Shown: positions 1 through 11,815 of the stretch, one piece after another
How the letters are laid out: each line of letters begins with the position of its first letter
Position numbering within the stretch: the stretch's first letter is position 1
Assembly (NCBI GenBank): GCA_022578965.1
Contig: MU400893.1
Coordinates: forward strand, 1-26,414
From: Xylaria sp. FL1777
Taxonomy: Eukaryota; Ascomycota; Sordariomycetes; Xylariales; Xylariaceae
Direction: 5' to 3'
DNA length: 26,414 nt
Made by a program: the position numbers and the translations under genes
The notes under the pieces: generated by a model
Told to the model about the DNA's origin: nothing
Database searches by the model: none
The model's input: only the letters and a program-made list of their open reading frames with translations

Positions 1-127
1 TTAAACTTATTAATTTTAATATTAATAAATTATTGCTTTTTTTTTATTAATAAATTTAACGGATTAAAAAGATTATATAATATAATATAGCTATTAATAT
101 ATTTTTTAATATTATTATTAATATATA
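1..127. other. AT-rich flank left of the Fot1-like element
   Basis: Very AT-rich sequence with no recognisable gene. It ends in the TA dinucleotide (126-127) that flanks the DNA transposon and is presumably one copy of its target-site duplication. Confidence 0.6.
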
Positions 128-182
128 ACGTGGTTTATAAGCAAGCAACGCATTTAAGCAAACAATGTACTTTTTATTATGC
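128..182. repeat. Left terminal inverted repeat of the Fot1-like element
   Basis: Imperfect inverted partner of 1935-1989. Both arms contain a short internal reiteration of AAGCAAGCAACG. Most differences between the arms are A/G or C/T, as expected from independent mutation of once identical ends. The inner limit is approximate. Confidence 0.88.
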
Positions 183-234
183 TATTAGGTTTAATTATTA
201 ATAACTTTATAACTAAAGCATTTATTATTAAAAA

Positions 235-1890
235 TTAATTGGTTTTTAATTTATTACTTGTTTTTATATTTTTATTATAAGTTTTTGCATTATAGCTAGT
301 TTTGCTGCATTGTTTACATTATTGCTAGTGTAGTAAACTTAGCTTATTACTACTATAACTTTTTAACGTTTGTAATTATATTAAGTTTTGTATATTTCTT
401 TAAGCAATTAAATTAGTTACATTTTTTATAATAAAACTATTTTTGTTTTATAAGCGCCTTTTTTTATTTTTTTAGCGCTTACTAAGTGTTTTATTTGCTT
501 TATAAAGCTTTTGGTTTTTATTGCTTATAAAAGTTAATTAATGCACTAATATTTAATTGAATTTTGCAAGCTAGTTAATAGTATTTAAAATTAGCTTTAA
601 AAAGCTTTTTTAGTAATTAAAGATTTAACTTTTAATAAAAGTTAATTGTATGCTTGCTTTTTTAGCAGTTTTTAGCATATAAAAAACCTAAAGTTTAAAT
701 AAGTTACTAGTATTAAAAATTAGCGTTAGTAACTATAACTGTATATTTAGCTTTAAAATTAATGCTTATAAATCATAAAACATTAATTTTAATTTTTAAA
801 AACTTTTTAAAATATTTAATTTTATAAAAGTAATAAAGTAAGCTTTTTTAAACGCAATAAAAAACTTAGGCTTAATAATATAGTTAATATATAACTTAAT
901 AAATTTGTTAATTTAATAATTATATGCTTACTTTAATAAATTATAAAGCTTAACATTAAGTAGCTAAGTTAAATATAATAAATAAAAAAGCAAAACAATA
1001 GTTATAATGTTTTGTTTTTTATAAAACTTTTTAAACTTAGCTAATATATAACTTTTGTGCTAGTTTAGCATTAATAACTAATATATGCTTTTTTAGAACA
1101 GCTAAATATGTTTTTTAAAATATTTTGCTTATTTTAATTTTATATTATTGTTTGTTTATTTATTAAAACTAGTATTAATTACTTAATTTGCTAAAAAATT
1201 AATATTTTTATACTAATGCTAAAAATAAAAAACATTTTAGAAAATAATATACAAAAAAATAAATAAACCGCATAAATTAATAAAACAAATTACTATTAAC
1301 TATTTTTTATTACTAAGCTGCACTACTTTATGCTTTTTATGTTAATTAGCACGTATAATAATTATATATATGTAAATTTAGCTTATTATAAACTTAGTTT
1401 TATTAAAGTTTTAAATATTTTTATTTTAAATGCTATATTATAATTTTATACGTATATAACACTTAAACTACATGCTAATAATTTTTAAATCTTTATATAA
1501 TACTTTTTAATAATTATAAGCATACATAAACCATAATTTAAGCTTTTTATAATAATTAATAAAGTTATAAGTTTAATGCTTACTAATAAGCAGTATGTTT
1601 TATAAATTATATAAAAAATTAGGTATATTTTTTATAATAGCATAAGTAAAAAAATATTTTTACTTATTTAAATTAATAATATACTTAAAAAGAACTTTTT
1701 TTTTAATTAAATTAAGTTTATATATATTAGCGCGGGTTTTGTTTTATGTAGTATAACTGTTTATTTTATAACGTACAGTGCTTTTAAGAAATTAATAAAT
1801 TTTACAAGCGCGTTAAATGCTAATTTTCGGCCTAGAATTAATAGCTTAAATAGCAAAAAATATTCTAGCTTTTTTAGTTTTATTAAACAT
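235..1890 (-). pseudogene. Fot1/pogo-family DDE transposase, inactivated by stop codons
   Basis: This would be a cut-and-paste transposase acting in the nucleus on the flanking inverted repeats. I take ATG at 1888-1890 as the start and TAA at 235-237 as the end, 551 codons, close to the ~540 of Fot1. An N-terminal block reading KKARIFFAI*AI then SI*RACKIY (about 1875-1800) matches the family's psq-type helix-turn-helix. A block reading NIITIVLLFYLLYLT*LLNV (from 1011) matches the DDE-domain segment with consensus PPHSSHLLQPLD. YDL*ALILKLNIQL (from 777) matches the conserved segment after the catalytic domain. At 318-277, CKQC-x4-Y-x4-Y is a CX2CX4HX4C zinc knuckle whose His and last Cys read Tyr. 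All blocks share one frame, with codons starting at positions divisible by three. Stops sit where Gln, Arg or Trp is expected, so there is no sign of indels. A likely catalytic Asp reads AAC (Asn) at 1063-1065. Confidence 0.9.
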
Positions 1891-1934
1891 TGTGTTATTA
1901 AAGAATTATTACGCAACAAAATTAAAGCAACGCG

Positions 1935-1989
1935 TTTATAGAAAAAGTGCGTTGCTTGCTTAAATATGTTGCTTGTTTATAAACCACGT
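1935..1989. repeat. Right terminal inverted repeat of the Fot1-like element
   Basis: Reverse complement of the left arm (128-182). It ends AACCACGT and is followed by TA at 1990-1991. This arm keeps GCAACGCAC (read on the minus strand), where the left arm has the mutated GCAATGTAC. Confidence 0.88.
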
Positions 1990-1991
1990 TA

Positions 1992-2968
1992 TTTTATAAG
2001 TATATTTAATAATATTTTAATTAATAAAAAAAAATATATTACTTATTTTAATATATTTAAAAAAACTATTTTATATTACTATAAATTAAAGCAGTATAAA
2101 AGCTTATAATAGCTAATTAATTAAATATAACAAAAATATTTTATATAAAATTTTTGTTATTTTTTATATTAATTATAAAAATATTATTAATATGCTTTAA
2201 AGCTAAATTAATAGCTTTTTATTTACTTTTAACTATAATATACTAAATAAAGCTTAATTATAATATTTTTATTATAAGTTTTAGTTTTATAACATTAAAA
2301 TAAAATAACTAAATAAAATATAATATTTTTAGTTTATAATTACTAAACTTTTTTTTATAAAAAAAAAATAAAAAAATAAGAAATAATTTAATATAACATT
2401 TTATAGTTGCTAAACTAAACTGCTATAATTATTATAAATAAATATTTTATAATATTTATATATTAATAATAGCTTTAAAACTTAATATTAATTAATTTGT
2501 TTTTAATTTAAGTATATTTTTTTGTTTAACTTATATATTTTAATTATTAAAACTATAAAGCTATAATTTTTTATTTAAGTAATATAAAATCTATGTTTTT
2601 TAATGTTGTTTAAATATAATTTAATTAAACTTTATTAAAAATAATATACTAAATTTAATTAAGTTATAAATTAAAAACGCTAAAATATAAGCATAAAACT
2701 TATTATATAATAATAGTAAAGCTTAATAATATTAAACTTTATTTTTTTTAATATATTATTTATAGCTAAAAAATTATATGTTATATTTTATAAAAAGATT
2801 TTAAAAAGTTTAAAAAATTAATTAATTAAAATTTAGCGCAATATAAAAAAAAGCTAATATAAAAAGCATTTATTATTTATAGTTATATATATTGCTTGCT
2901 TTTATTTAAATAGTTATTATAGCTTAAATAAAAAATATAGTTTTTTAATTTTTATGTATTATTATAAG
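1992..2968. other. AT-rich spacer with no recognised gene
   Basis: I see no credible open frame, inverted ends or long internal repeat. Stop codons are dense in all frames. The base composition matches the neighbouring mutated transposons, so it may be older, unrecognisable repeat debris. Confidence 0.5.
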
Positions 2969-2985
2969 TTATTTTTCTATTCCTT

Positions 2986-2998
2986 GGGTTAGGGTTAG
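2986..2998 (+). repeat. Telomere-like GGGTTAGGGTTAG at the left edge of repeat copy A
   Basis: About two units of the TTAGGG motif used by most filamentous ascomycete telomeres lie within 20 bases of the repeat's left boundary. In copy B the matching bases (16775-16787) read AAGTTAAGGTTAG, the same motif after G-to-A changes. Two units may be coincidence. Confidence 0.5.
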
Positions 2999-4441
2999 CA
3001 GCGTGTTTATACGTTTAACTTAGTGAAAATTTCTATTGATTTTTCTACTAATAGCTTTTATGCTTAATTATTTGCTAGCTTTGCGTGCTTTTATTTCTGC
3101 AATCTGCTAGCTTAGCGTAATAATACTTCTATATCGCTTTATTTAAAGCTAATTATTTTTTTTTTGCTGCTTAATGTACTTAATCTTTTACGTATTAACT
3201 TTTTTATAACACTATAACTTTTTTGATGCATATTATAAAAATTCGTTTATAAATTTTATTGCTTGTTATTATTGCTTTTTTTTTCTTTTTTTTTTTTTTT
3301 TGTTTTTATTGCATTTATATTTTTGTTATAGCTTGTTTTTTCTTAAGTTACGTGCTATTATTAAGCTTATTTTTTAATGCTTGTTTAATGCTTGTTTAGC
3401 GCTTTTTTAGCTTTTTTTTAGCGCTTTTACTTGTTGTGTTGCTATTTTTGCTTGCTTTTTTTAATGCTTTTATTTATTATATTGCTATTTTTGCTTGCTT
3501 TACTGTTTTTTTTATAGCTTAATTATTATGCTTTTATTAGCTGCTAAATATAATTAATAAAAACGCAAAAAAGCTTAAGCATAACAAATTATTAAATTAA
3601 AACAAAAAGCTGCTTAATTTTTTAGTTAATTTTATATTTTTTTTTTAACCTGTTTTTTAATAAAAACACTTTAGCATTTATATATTTTTATGCTTTTATT
3701 TTATTGCTTTTAACTTTTAATTTGCTTTTGTATTACTGTTATTTTATTTGTAGCTAATTTTGCTTATTTTTCTTTTTTTTTTTTACAAACGTTTTGTTTT
3801 TAATTACTTAACTTTTTTTTATTTATTTTTAAGTACTATTACTACTTTTTACTTTTTTGTTTAAGCAATCCTTAAAACTGCTATATATAAATAGCTTTGC
3901 TTTTTTAGATTTAAACAATAGTAATGCTATAAATTTTAAACTGCTTAAACTAAAACTTCTTTTTTTTTTTGCTTTTTTTGCTTGTTTTTAATTCTAAAGT
4001 TTTTTTAGTTTTAGTAACTTAGGCTTTTTTAATAGCAACAAAAGTAATAATATTGTTTTAAACGCTTTAAAACTAGTTATTTTTTTTTTTTGATTTTTTT
4101 TTTGTTTTTTATGCTTTATATTTTAAATAAGCTTGTTGCTTTATTGCTTAACTTTTTTTTTACTTTATTATAGCAAAATTCTTTTGTTTTTATTGCTAGC
4201 AAAGCTTTTATTTTTAGCAAGCATTGTTTTTTTGCTTTTGTTTTTTTTTTTTTACTATTAGTTTACTATAATTAGCTTAGCTAGCAGTTTTTTTTTTTAT
4301 TTAACAATATGCGTTATTACATATAAAAATAAATTCTATACTTTTATTTTTATTAATGCAATTATAGTATGCTTTATTTTCTGTTTTTTTTGTTTTTTTT
4401 TATTTTTGTTTATATTGTTAGCTTGCTTATACTTTTAAAAT

Positions 4442-4523
4442 AGCTTTTAAAAAACAAAATATCTTAAGACTTAAAGTCTTTAAAAAAACTATAGGTTTTA
4501 AGATATTTTGTTTTTTAAAAGCT
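4442..4523. repeat. Palindrome (hairpin) inside repeat copy A
   Basis: Two 26-base arms, 4442-4467 and 4498-4523, are perfect reverse complements, separated by 30 bases. The loop is eroded. The equivalent palindrome in copy B is almost uninterrupted, so the original element probably carried an ~80 bp perfect palindrome here. Confidence 0.9.
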
Positions 4524-4774
4524 TTTTTTTTTTTTGTTTTTTTTAGTTTTAAAGTAGTTAGTTTTTTATAAGCTATTTTTTTTCTTTTTATAGTTTTTAT
4601 TTTTATTTTTAGATTTATAATACTAATTTTTTTCTATAAATAAAATAATAAATATAGCTAGCTATATATTAAAACATATAACTAATTATTTTATATAAAG
4701 CTTTTTAGCTTTTTATATTAATTCTTTAAAATAAAATAATTTTATTAACCTTTTTTTATTTTGTGCTAAGCTAA

Positions 4775-7700
4775 AAGCGCTATAAATTTCTTTTTAGCAT
4801 ACTTTGTTTAATGCTAATAAGCTTATGCTTTTTTTTTTGTTTATTAAAGCCTTTTGTTATAATATTTACTAATAAATATATATTATTTATTAATATAACA
4901 TTAATAGCTATATTATTTAGCTTTATTTTTTTGTTGCATTTTTTTTAGCAATATTAAATTTAAGTTATTTATTTTTTTTTTAATTTACTTTTTTTTAAAA
5001 TTTATACTGCATTTTTAACTCAGTAAAACCTTATAAAATCTAAAATCTATAGCGTAGCTTTTTTAAATATAGTTTTAATAACATTATTTATTTTGTTTTT
5101 TTTTACTTTTTTTTAATTTTTAAATATTAAACTATTTATTTGCTATTTAAAATATAAAGATAATTCGTAAAAAACTATATATTACTTGCTTTATATGCTT
5201 TTTGTTTATTTATAATTATTGCTTAGCATTTTATTAGTTTTGCTTAAATTAAAACAAAAGCAAATATTTAATAAGCTTTAGTAAAAAGCTTTAGCTTTTT
5301 TTAATATACTTAGTTATAATATGCTATTTTATATAAATATATAAAATTGTTTTAAAACTATTTTAAAACTTTATATAATTAGCATTTGTTTAGCTATTTT
5401 GCTAGCTTTATTTTTTTTTTATAAAAATATAATATTAAAAATATAACTATAAACTATTTAATAAAAAGTACTTTATAGAAATTTTATACAAACTATTTTT
5501 TAATAGCAAACTAATAGCACTTTTATTTTAATGCTACATAAGTTAACTTTGCTTTTTAAAACGTGCTTTATATTATTAAACTTTTTTATTTAATTAATAA
5601 TATAATACTTTTATATATTTTGCTTTATAAGTTAGCATGCTTAGCTAAAAAAGCGTACAATAATAATAGTTTATTTTAAAAATATTATTAAATTTTTTAT
5701 TTGTAATATTTGTTTTAAAATATAAAAAAGCTAAAAATAATAAAAATTATGCTAGTTAGCTTTTAAGTTAAAAAAGTAGCTTTATGTTAAGTTAAATCGT
5801 ATAATTTTTATAAGCAGCATATATAAACACTTATAAAAAGATTTTATTTTTTTGATTTATTATAGTTTAACTTATTATTTTTTAGCTTAAACTTACTAAA
5901 ATAATATTACTAAAGCAAAGCTTATTTATTAACGCAAAAAGCAGTACTACTTAATTTTTCTTTTTTTTTTAATGCTTTTTAGTTTTATAAAAGCTAGCTA
6001 TATTATATATTATTTATTTTGTTTAATGCTTTTATGCTACTTTATTATAATATATACTATAAATATTATATGCTTTAGTTTTATATTATAACTATTATAA
6101 ACTTTTATAAACTGCTTTTTTAATAAACTATTTACTTATTTTTATTAACTAATTTTACTACTTATAACTTTTTTTTTTTTGTTTTAATACGTTAGCTAAA
6201 TAATTTTTTATTTGCTTATGTTATTTACTTTATTAAGCTTATTAAAAAGCTAGTAATATTTATATTGCTTAATAGCAGTGCACTACTAAAGCAGTTTATT
6301 GCTATTAAATATATTAAACATATGCTTATTAACTAAGTATTGCTTATTTTTTTTAAGCAAACTTATATTAGTAGTGTTTTTTTTTAAATATTATAGCTAT
6401 AGTATACTATTTAAAATTGCTGCATAACTAACAAATTAAAAAAACTGTTATAAAAGCTTAGCTTAAAAAACGTAGTGCAAAAATATAGCATGCTATAAGT
6501 ATTAAATAATATATTTAAGTAATATATTTTTTAATTTATAAATTATGCTTTAAAGCAGCTTTTTTTATTTTTTTTTAAGCGTTAAAATTAACTAAAAATA
6601 ACTTAGCAAAATATAACACAAAGTATACTTAATATAAATAAACAATTTAAAATAACGCTACTAAAAAACTTTTAAAACATTATTAATTATGCTACTATTT
6701 TTGCTAAATATTATAAAATATAGCTATTATATAACAAAACTTTTAAGCTTATATTATAGTTAGTTATTTATATATATAACTTAAAGTTTTTTAAAGCTTA
6801 TAAGCTATATTTTAAAAAGCTTAAGCTTTTTTACTAAAAATAATATAATATTTTGTATAAAAATTAGCTAAACTATATATAAAGCTACTTTTAACTTTTT
6901 AGCTTACTTAACGTTTACTATATTTATTTTTAAGTTTTTGCTGCTTTAAATAAAACTAAAGTTAAAAGCTTTTAAGCAAAAAAAATAGCGCTATTTAATA
7001 ACGCTAACTTTTTATTTCCTGCTTTTATACAATAGCAAAAACTAAAAACAAAAACTTATAATTCTAATAATTATAATATAAATAAACGCTAAAGCTAGTT
7101 TATATATATAGTATTAATATTTAGCGCTTTAAATAATTATGCTAGTTAATTAAGCAAAAGCTTTACTTTTTAATATTACAAGGTTTAAAAAGCTTAGCTT
7201 ATTATATTTATTAGTAAAAATATTATATGCTTATTTTTTAATAACTAGTTTAATTATTATTAAATATATACTAGTTCTTATATTTTTATTATGTTAAACT
7301 TTAAAAAAACTAAGTTTTTTTATGTTTAATTGTTTAAATATATTACTATATAATTAAATTTTTTTAGTTTTAAATATAATTACTTAAAGCTATTGCGCTA
7401 TAATATAGTAAAAAAAAAGCTATTATATAATAACATAAGTTACTTATTTAAAAAAGCTTTAATAGCTATTATATTAATATATTTATTATTATTGCTTAAT
7501 TAAGTTTATAATGCTGCTATATAAGCATGTTATAATATATATTAATATGTTATAATATTTACGTAATAAAAATGCAATGCTTTTTACTTTAGTTTTAACG
7601 CTATATTTTAGTATTTATTTAATTATTGCAGCAAAGGTTTTTTACGCATGTTTTTTAAACAGCTTTTTTATATATTTATTAAGCAACTTATTATGTTTTT

Positions 7701-9959
7701 TTAACTGCATATATTTTGCTTTAGCACATTTTTTAATGCTGCAGAACTGCTATTTTTTTTTGTTAACTTACTAGCATAGCTTAAACTAAAAAACTTAAAA
7801 GTTAATAGCTTAGTACTAACATTTAAATTGCTATATTAAATAAGCATGTTAGCAAAAAAAATCTTTATAAAATATATAGCATTGTATAAAAAGCTAAACA
7901 TAAAGCTAGCTATATAACGTAAGCTAGCAAAAAAGCTAACTAATAGCAATAAAACTAGCAAAAAAAAAAACGAAATAAACGTTATAAATAATATAAAGCT
8001 AAAAACAAATAATAGCTATAATTTTAATAATTATAAGTAGCTATAATAAAACCTAAAACTAAAGCAAAACTAATAAAAGCTATTAAAAATAAAATATTTA
8101 AAATTATATAATAACTATATTTTAACTTATTTTTTAATATATAAAAACTAATATAAAATAATATTGTTTTTAAAAAAAATTTAGCATACTAAAAAAATAA
8201 CTTAAAGTAATTTAAATTATTATTACTTTAGTAATATTTGTTTTTTTAAAAACTTATATAGCATTGCTTTAAGTAGCTTATATAGCATTATTGCTAACTA
8301 TTAGTTCTTTATATAGCATTGCTTTTTTTTTTAAGTTTTTTATAGTGTTATTTGTTTTTTACTTAAAAGGTTTACGCTATATTATTATTTATAAAACGTA
8401 ACTTATATAATATTAAATTCTTTATATAAAGTTTAATTTTATTAATGTTATATTAAAAATTATAGCAATAAAATCTATTAGTTATAAAAGCAATATAGCA
8501 TATATATATAGCTAAAAGTATATATAGCTTTTTTATTTATTATAATTTTTATAGCATATAATAAACGTATTACTGCTTTTTATACTTACTTTAAACGTAA
8601 TATTTTTTTATTTTAATTATTTTATTACGTTTAGTTTTATAAAAGTTTACTAGTATACTTTTTAAAAAAAATATAAATATTTAAAAAAACAATTATAGTT
8701 TATATAAACGTATTTAATATATAGTTTTGCTAAGCTAATATTTATTTTTATATAATATTTTGTTGTTTTTTAAGTTTGCTTAAAAATAAAAAGCTTAAAG
8801 TTAGTAATGTTGTTTTTTTTAATATTTGCTTAGTATATATTTAGGCCTTTGCTTTTTTAAACAAAAAAAGTAAGCTTAAAAGCTTAAAAAAACAAAGCTT
8901 TAATAAAAAAAGCGTTAGTTTATATATTATTTGTATTGCTAGCTATAATATTTTGCTTTTTTTTAGCAGCTAAAAAAAATACAAAAATGTATTGCTTGTT
9001 ATAATAAAAGTACTAAGCTTAGCTTTACAAAAAAAATGTTTTAAGCGCTATAATAATTAGTATAGCTTTTAAAAGCAGCAAGCTTTTCTTTATAAATTTA
9101 TACTTAATAAAAGGTTTTTGCTTTTTTATATAAAATATAGCTATTTTGCTTTTGTTAGTATGCTATATATTATATTTATTTTTATTAATACATTAAAAAT
9201 GCTGTAATTTTTTTTGTTAAATTATTAGCTATTATTGCTATTTAGCTATAATTGCTTTTGTTATATATTATAACTGCTTTTATTAATATATTAGTAATTA
9301 TTGCTATATTAACTATGTTATTTTTTTACGTATTTATAAAATGCTTAACATATATAATTAGTAAAATATACGATTTTTTACTTTATATTTTTTATATTAT
9401 TTACTAATTCTTTTTACTAAGGTTTTTTTTCTTTAATTTTATTAAGCTTTTACTTTATTACGTAATTTTTGTTTATATTATACGTGTTATAAGTATAAGA
9501 ACTTTATTAAAAAAATCTTAAAGTAAAGCAAAAAGTTGCTATATAAAGCAAATTACTATATTTAAAAACTTTATATATATTTTTTTGCAAAAAAAGCTAA
9601 TTGCTATTTTTTACTGCTTTTAAAATATAAAAAATTTTATAAATAAACAAAAAAAGCTTTTAAACTAGCATAAAATAGCATAACATTAATATAAAGCAGC
9701 ATAAAAGCATTAAAAAGCATATAAAATTATTTTACTTTACTTTTATTAGCTTATTAGTTTTATTGCTATTGCTTTTGTTTATATATTAGTTATTAGTTTT
9801 TTAAAATTTTGTAATGTTTTTTTATTAAGCATTAAATCTAGCTTTTTAAAATAGTAGCAAAATAACTAAGTTAAATATAACATAATTACTTTAGTTAATA
9901 TATTAGTTTTGCTGCTATAGCTTATATTATAAAGCTAGCTTTTAAGTAAAACTATTATT
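4775..9959. other. Long AT desert, no gene recognised
   Basis: This is 5.2 kb of very AT-rich sequence. I found no conserved protein motif, tRNA or paired long repeat that I can support. A 65-codon frame at 7577-7774 is T-rich and hydrophobic by composition and is not called. Minus-strand text just right of repeat A (about 4840-4900) remains loosely coding-like, which could mean repeat A continues here. Short direct repeats at 8253-8325 are listed separately. The rest is probably transposon debris mutated beyond recognition. Confidence 0.5.
8253..8325. repeat. Three short direct repeats of CTTATATAGCATTGCTT type
   Basis: CTTATATAGCATTGCTTT at 8253, CTTATATAGCATTATTGCT at 8278 and CTTTATATAGCATTGCTTTT at 8307 recur every 25-30 bases. 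They look like a small decayed tandem repeat. No function is suggested. Confidence 0.5.
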
Positions 9960-9999
9960 GCACTAAACTTAAAAATAAAAGCATTTTTTGTTTTAAAAT

Positions 10000-10620
10000 C
10001 TAAAACTAGAAAAATTGCTTAGTTTTTGTTTAGTTTTTTATAGTAGCTTAAAAGAAATTTTTAATTTATAAAAGCAAAATAGCTTCTTTTTTTAATATGT
10101 AAAACTATTTTTAATAGTTTTTATTTTACATAATATAGTTCTAGTGTTTTATAGTATAATACATATAAAAATAGCAAAAAGTGTTTAGTAGGTTTGCTAT
10201 AGTTTAAAACGTAAAGATTTTTAGTTTTAAAAATAAAACAGAAAAAATTTCTTAAGTATTTTTTATTTTTTAATAGCAGTTTAAAATATAAAAATATTTG
10301 CTTTTAAAATATAACTTAAAAATATAATAATTTTTGCTTTTTAATTAAAACTTTAGTTTTTAGCAACTTTTTAATAATAGCTTAAAATCTTAACTTTAAA
10401 ATTAAAACTAAAAAAATTGCTTAAGTTTTATTAACTTTTTAGCAATAGCTTAAAATTTTAGCTTTAAAACTAAAATTTTAGTTTTTTTTAACTTTTTAAC
10501 AGTAATTTATAATTTTAGCTTTAAAACATAAACTAAAAAGATTGCTTAGTTTTTTTTAATTTTTTTTTAGTAGCTTAAAATGCAAAAATTTTTGCTTTTA
10601 AAAACAAAACTATAAAAAGC
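10000..10620. repeat. Degenerate tandem repeat, period about 62-68 bp
   Basis: A unit carrying AGCTTAAAAT, then a TTTTAGCTTTAAAAC-like block, then AACTAAAAARATTGCTTAG, recurs. The AGCTTAAAAT landmark falls at about 10379, 10447, 10509 (diverged) and 10572. More diverged members lie upstream at about 10045, 10199 and 10278. Boundaries are approximate and no coding potential is seen. Confidence 0.6.
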
Positions 10621-10639
10621 TTTAGTAATTAATATATTA

Positions 10640-11395
10640 CTTATTTTAAAACAAATAAAGCTTACTATTAAATATATTTTATTTTATTTAAGTTGCTTTT
10701 TAAAAAAATTACTAAGTAAAGATTTTGCTATTTTATTATTTACTATACTAGTAATTAAAGCTATTATTTAAAAACTAATATAAAACTTTATATAGTTATT
10801 TATTATAACTAATTAAGCTATATTTAAGTTTTAAATACTTTTTGCTATTTTATTATTTATAGCACTAATAATTAAAGCTACTATTTAAAAGCTAGTGCTT
10901 TTTTGTTTTAAAACAAATAAAGCTTACTACTAAATATATTTTATTTTATTTAAGTTGCTTTTTAAAAGAATTACTAAGTAAAGATTTTGCTATTTTATTA
11001 TTTATTATACTTATAATTAAAGCTACTATTTAAAAGCTAGTGCTTTTTTATTTTAAAACAAATAAAGCTTACTATTAAATATGTTTTATTTTATTTAAGT
11101 TGCTTTTTAAAAAAATCGCTAAATAAAAATTTTGCTGTTTTATTATTTATAGCTTTAGTAATTAAAGCTATTTTTAAAAAGCCAATATAAAACTTTTTAT
11201 AATTATTTATTATAGCTAATTAAACTATAGCTAATTAAGCTATATTAAAGTTTTATACTTTTTTGCTGTTTTATTATTTATAGCACTAGTAATTAAAACT
11301 ATTATTTAAAAGCTAATATAAAACTTTATATAGTTATTTACTACAGTTAATTAAGCTATAGCTAATTAAGCTATATTTAAGTTTTAAACATTTAG
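10640..11395. repeat. Complex tandem array of two alternating unit types
   Basis: Unit A starts TTTTAAAACAAATAAAGCTT, at about 10643, 10906 and 11051. Unit B starts near CTAATATAAAACTTTATATA, at about 10774, 11183 and 11304. Both share a ~50 bp core resembling GCTATTTTATTATTTATAGC followed by AATTAAAGCTACTATTTAAAA, seen at least five times. The order A-B-A-A-B-B suggests unequal exchange within a composite satellite. Copies differ mainly by transitions. Confidence 0.75.
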
Positions 11396-11815
11396 CTTTT
11401 ATATATAATAAATTAGCATTATGCTATATAAAACCGCTTAAAAAATAAGCTATTTATTAATTACTTGCTTTTTTAGCATTTTTTATAAAACTAAGCAAAA
11501 GATTTAATAAAAACAAAAAGTTTTTACATATATTAAATTAGCTATTATAGCACTAATAGAAAAAATGTTTGCTTTTTTATATAAAAAAAAAAACGTTGCT
11601 AAGCAGCTAGTTTTTTATAAAAACAATTATTATTATTATAAAATCTTAGCAAAAAAAGTATTAGCACTTAAAAAAAGTTAAAAGTGCAAGTTTTAATAAA
11701 TTTTTTTTTAAGCAAAAAAAGCTACAATATTAGCTTTATTATTGTTACTTTTAATTATGTTTTAAAATTTGTATAAAAGTTGAAATTATAAAAACTGTGT
11801 TAAAATAAATAAAAA
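11396..11815. other. AT-rich spacer, no gene recognised
   Basis: No open frame, paired repeat or motif that I can support. It separates the composite tandem array from the A-rich tract. Confidence 0.4.

Larger units (their letters stand above)
128..1989 (-). mobile_element. Fot1/pogo-type (Tc1/mariner superfamily) DNA transposon, full length, mutated
   Basis: The element is 1,862 bp, the usual size for Fot1-like elements. The left end starts ACGTGGTTTATAAGCAAGCA. The reverse complement of the right end starts ACGTGGTTTATAAACAAGCA, and the two stay similar for about 50 bp. Each end is flanked by TA (126-127 and 1990-1991), the duplication made by Tc1/mariner/pogo transposases. A minus-strand transposase pseudogene fills the interior, leaving about 100 bp at each end. 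The termini match each other except at transitions, so the element seems structurally complete but inactivated by point mutation. What is seen: the inverted ends, the TA flanks and the coding remnant. Family knowledge: TA target and size. Inference: it inserted before the mutation episode. Confidence 0.93.
2969..4774. repeat. Unclassified ~1.8 kb dispersed repeat, copy A
   Basis: This matches 16758-18564 almost end to end at a near-constant offset of 13,789-13,790 bases, in direct orientation. The copies differ mostly by C/T and A/G changes, with private changes on both sides. The left edge is soft (about 2969); upstream of it the alignment needs transversions. The shared part starts near CCTTGGGTTAGGGTTAGCAG. 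The strand shown has long T runs, so any coding sense would be the Lys-rich minus strand. Scattered minus-strand stretches look coding-like (for example near 4538-4585), but I cannot assign a family. The right limit is only where copy B is cut by the retrotransposon, so copy A may extend further. Confidence 0.85.

Noticed and set aside
2986..2998. A true internal telomere tract
   Set aside because: Only about two TTAGGG units are present and no longer array exists. Kept as a telomere-like motif at the repeat edge, not as a telomere.
7577..7774. 65-codon ATG frame on the plus strand with membrane-like composition
   Set aside because: Its Leu/Phe/Tyr content is what T-rich DNA gives in any frame. 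There is no motif, no start context and no neighbour to support it.
9070..9480. Minus-strand stretch with comparatively few stops
   Set aside because: No family motif could be matched and the repeated Ile/Lys/Asn text is typical of AT-rich DNA.
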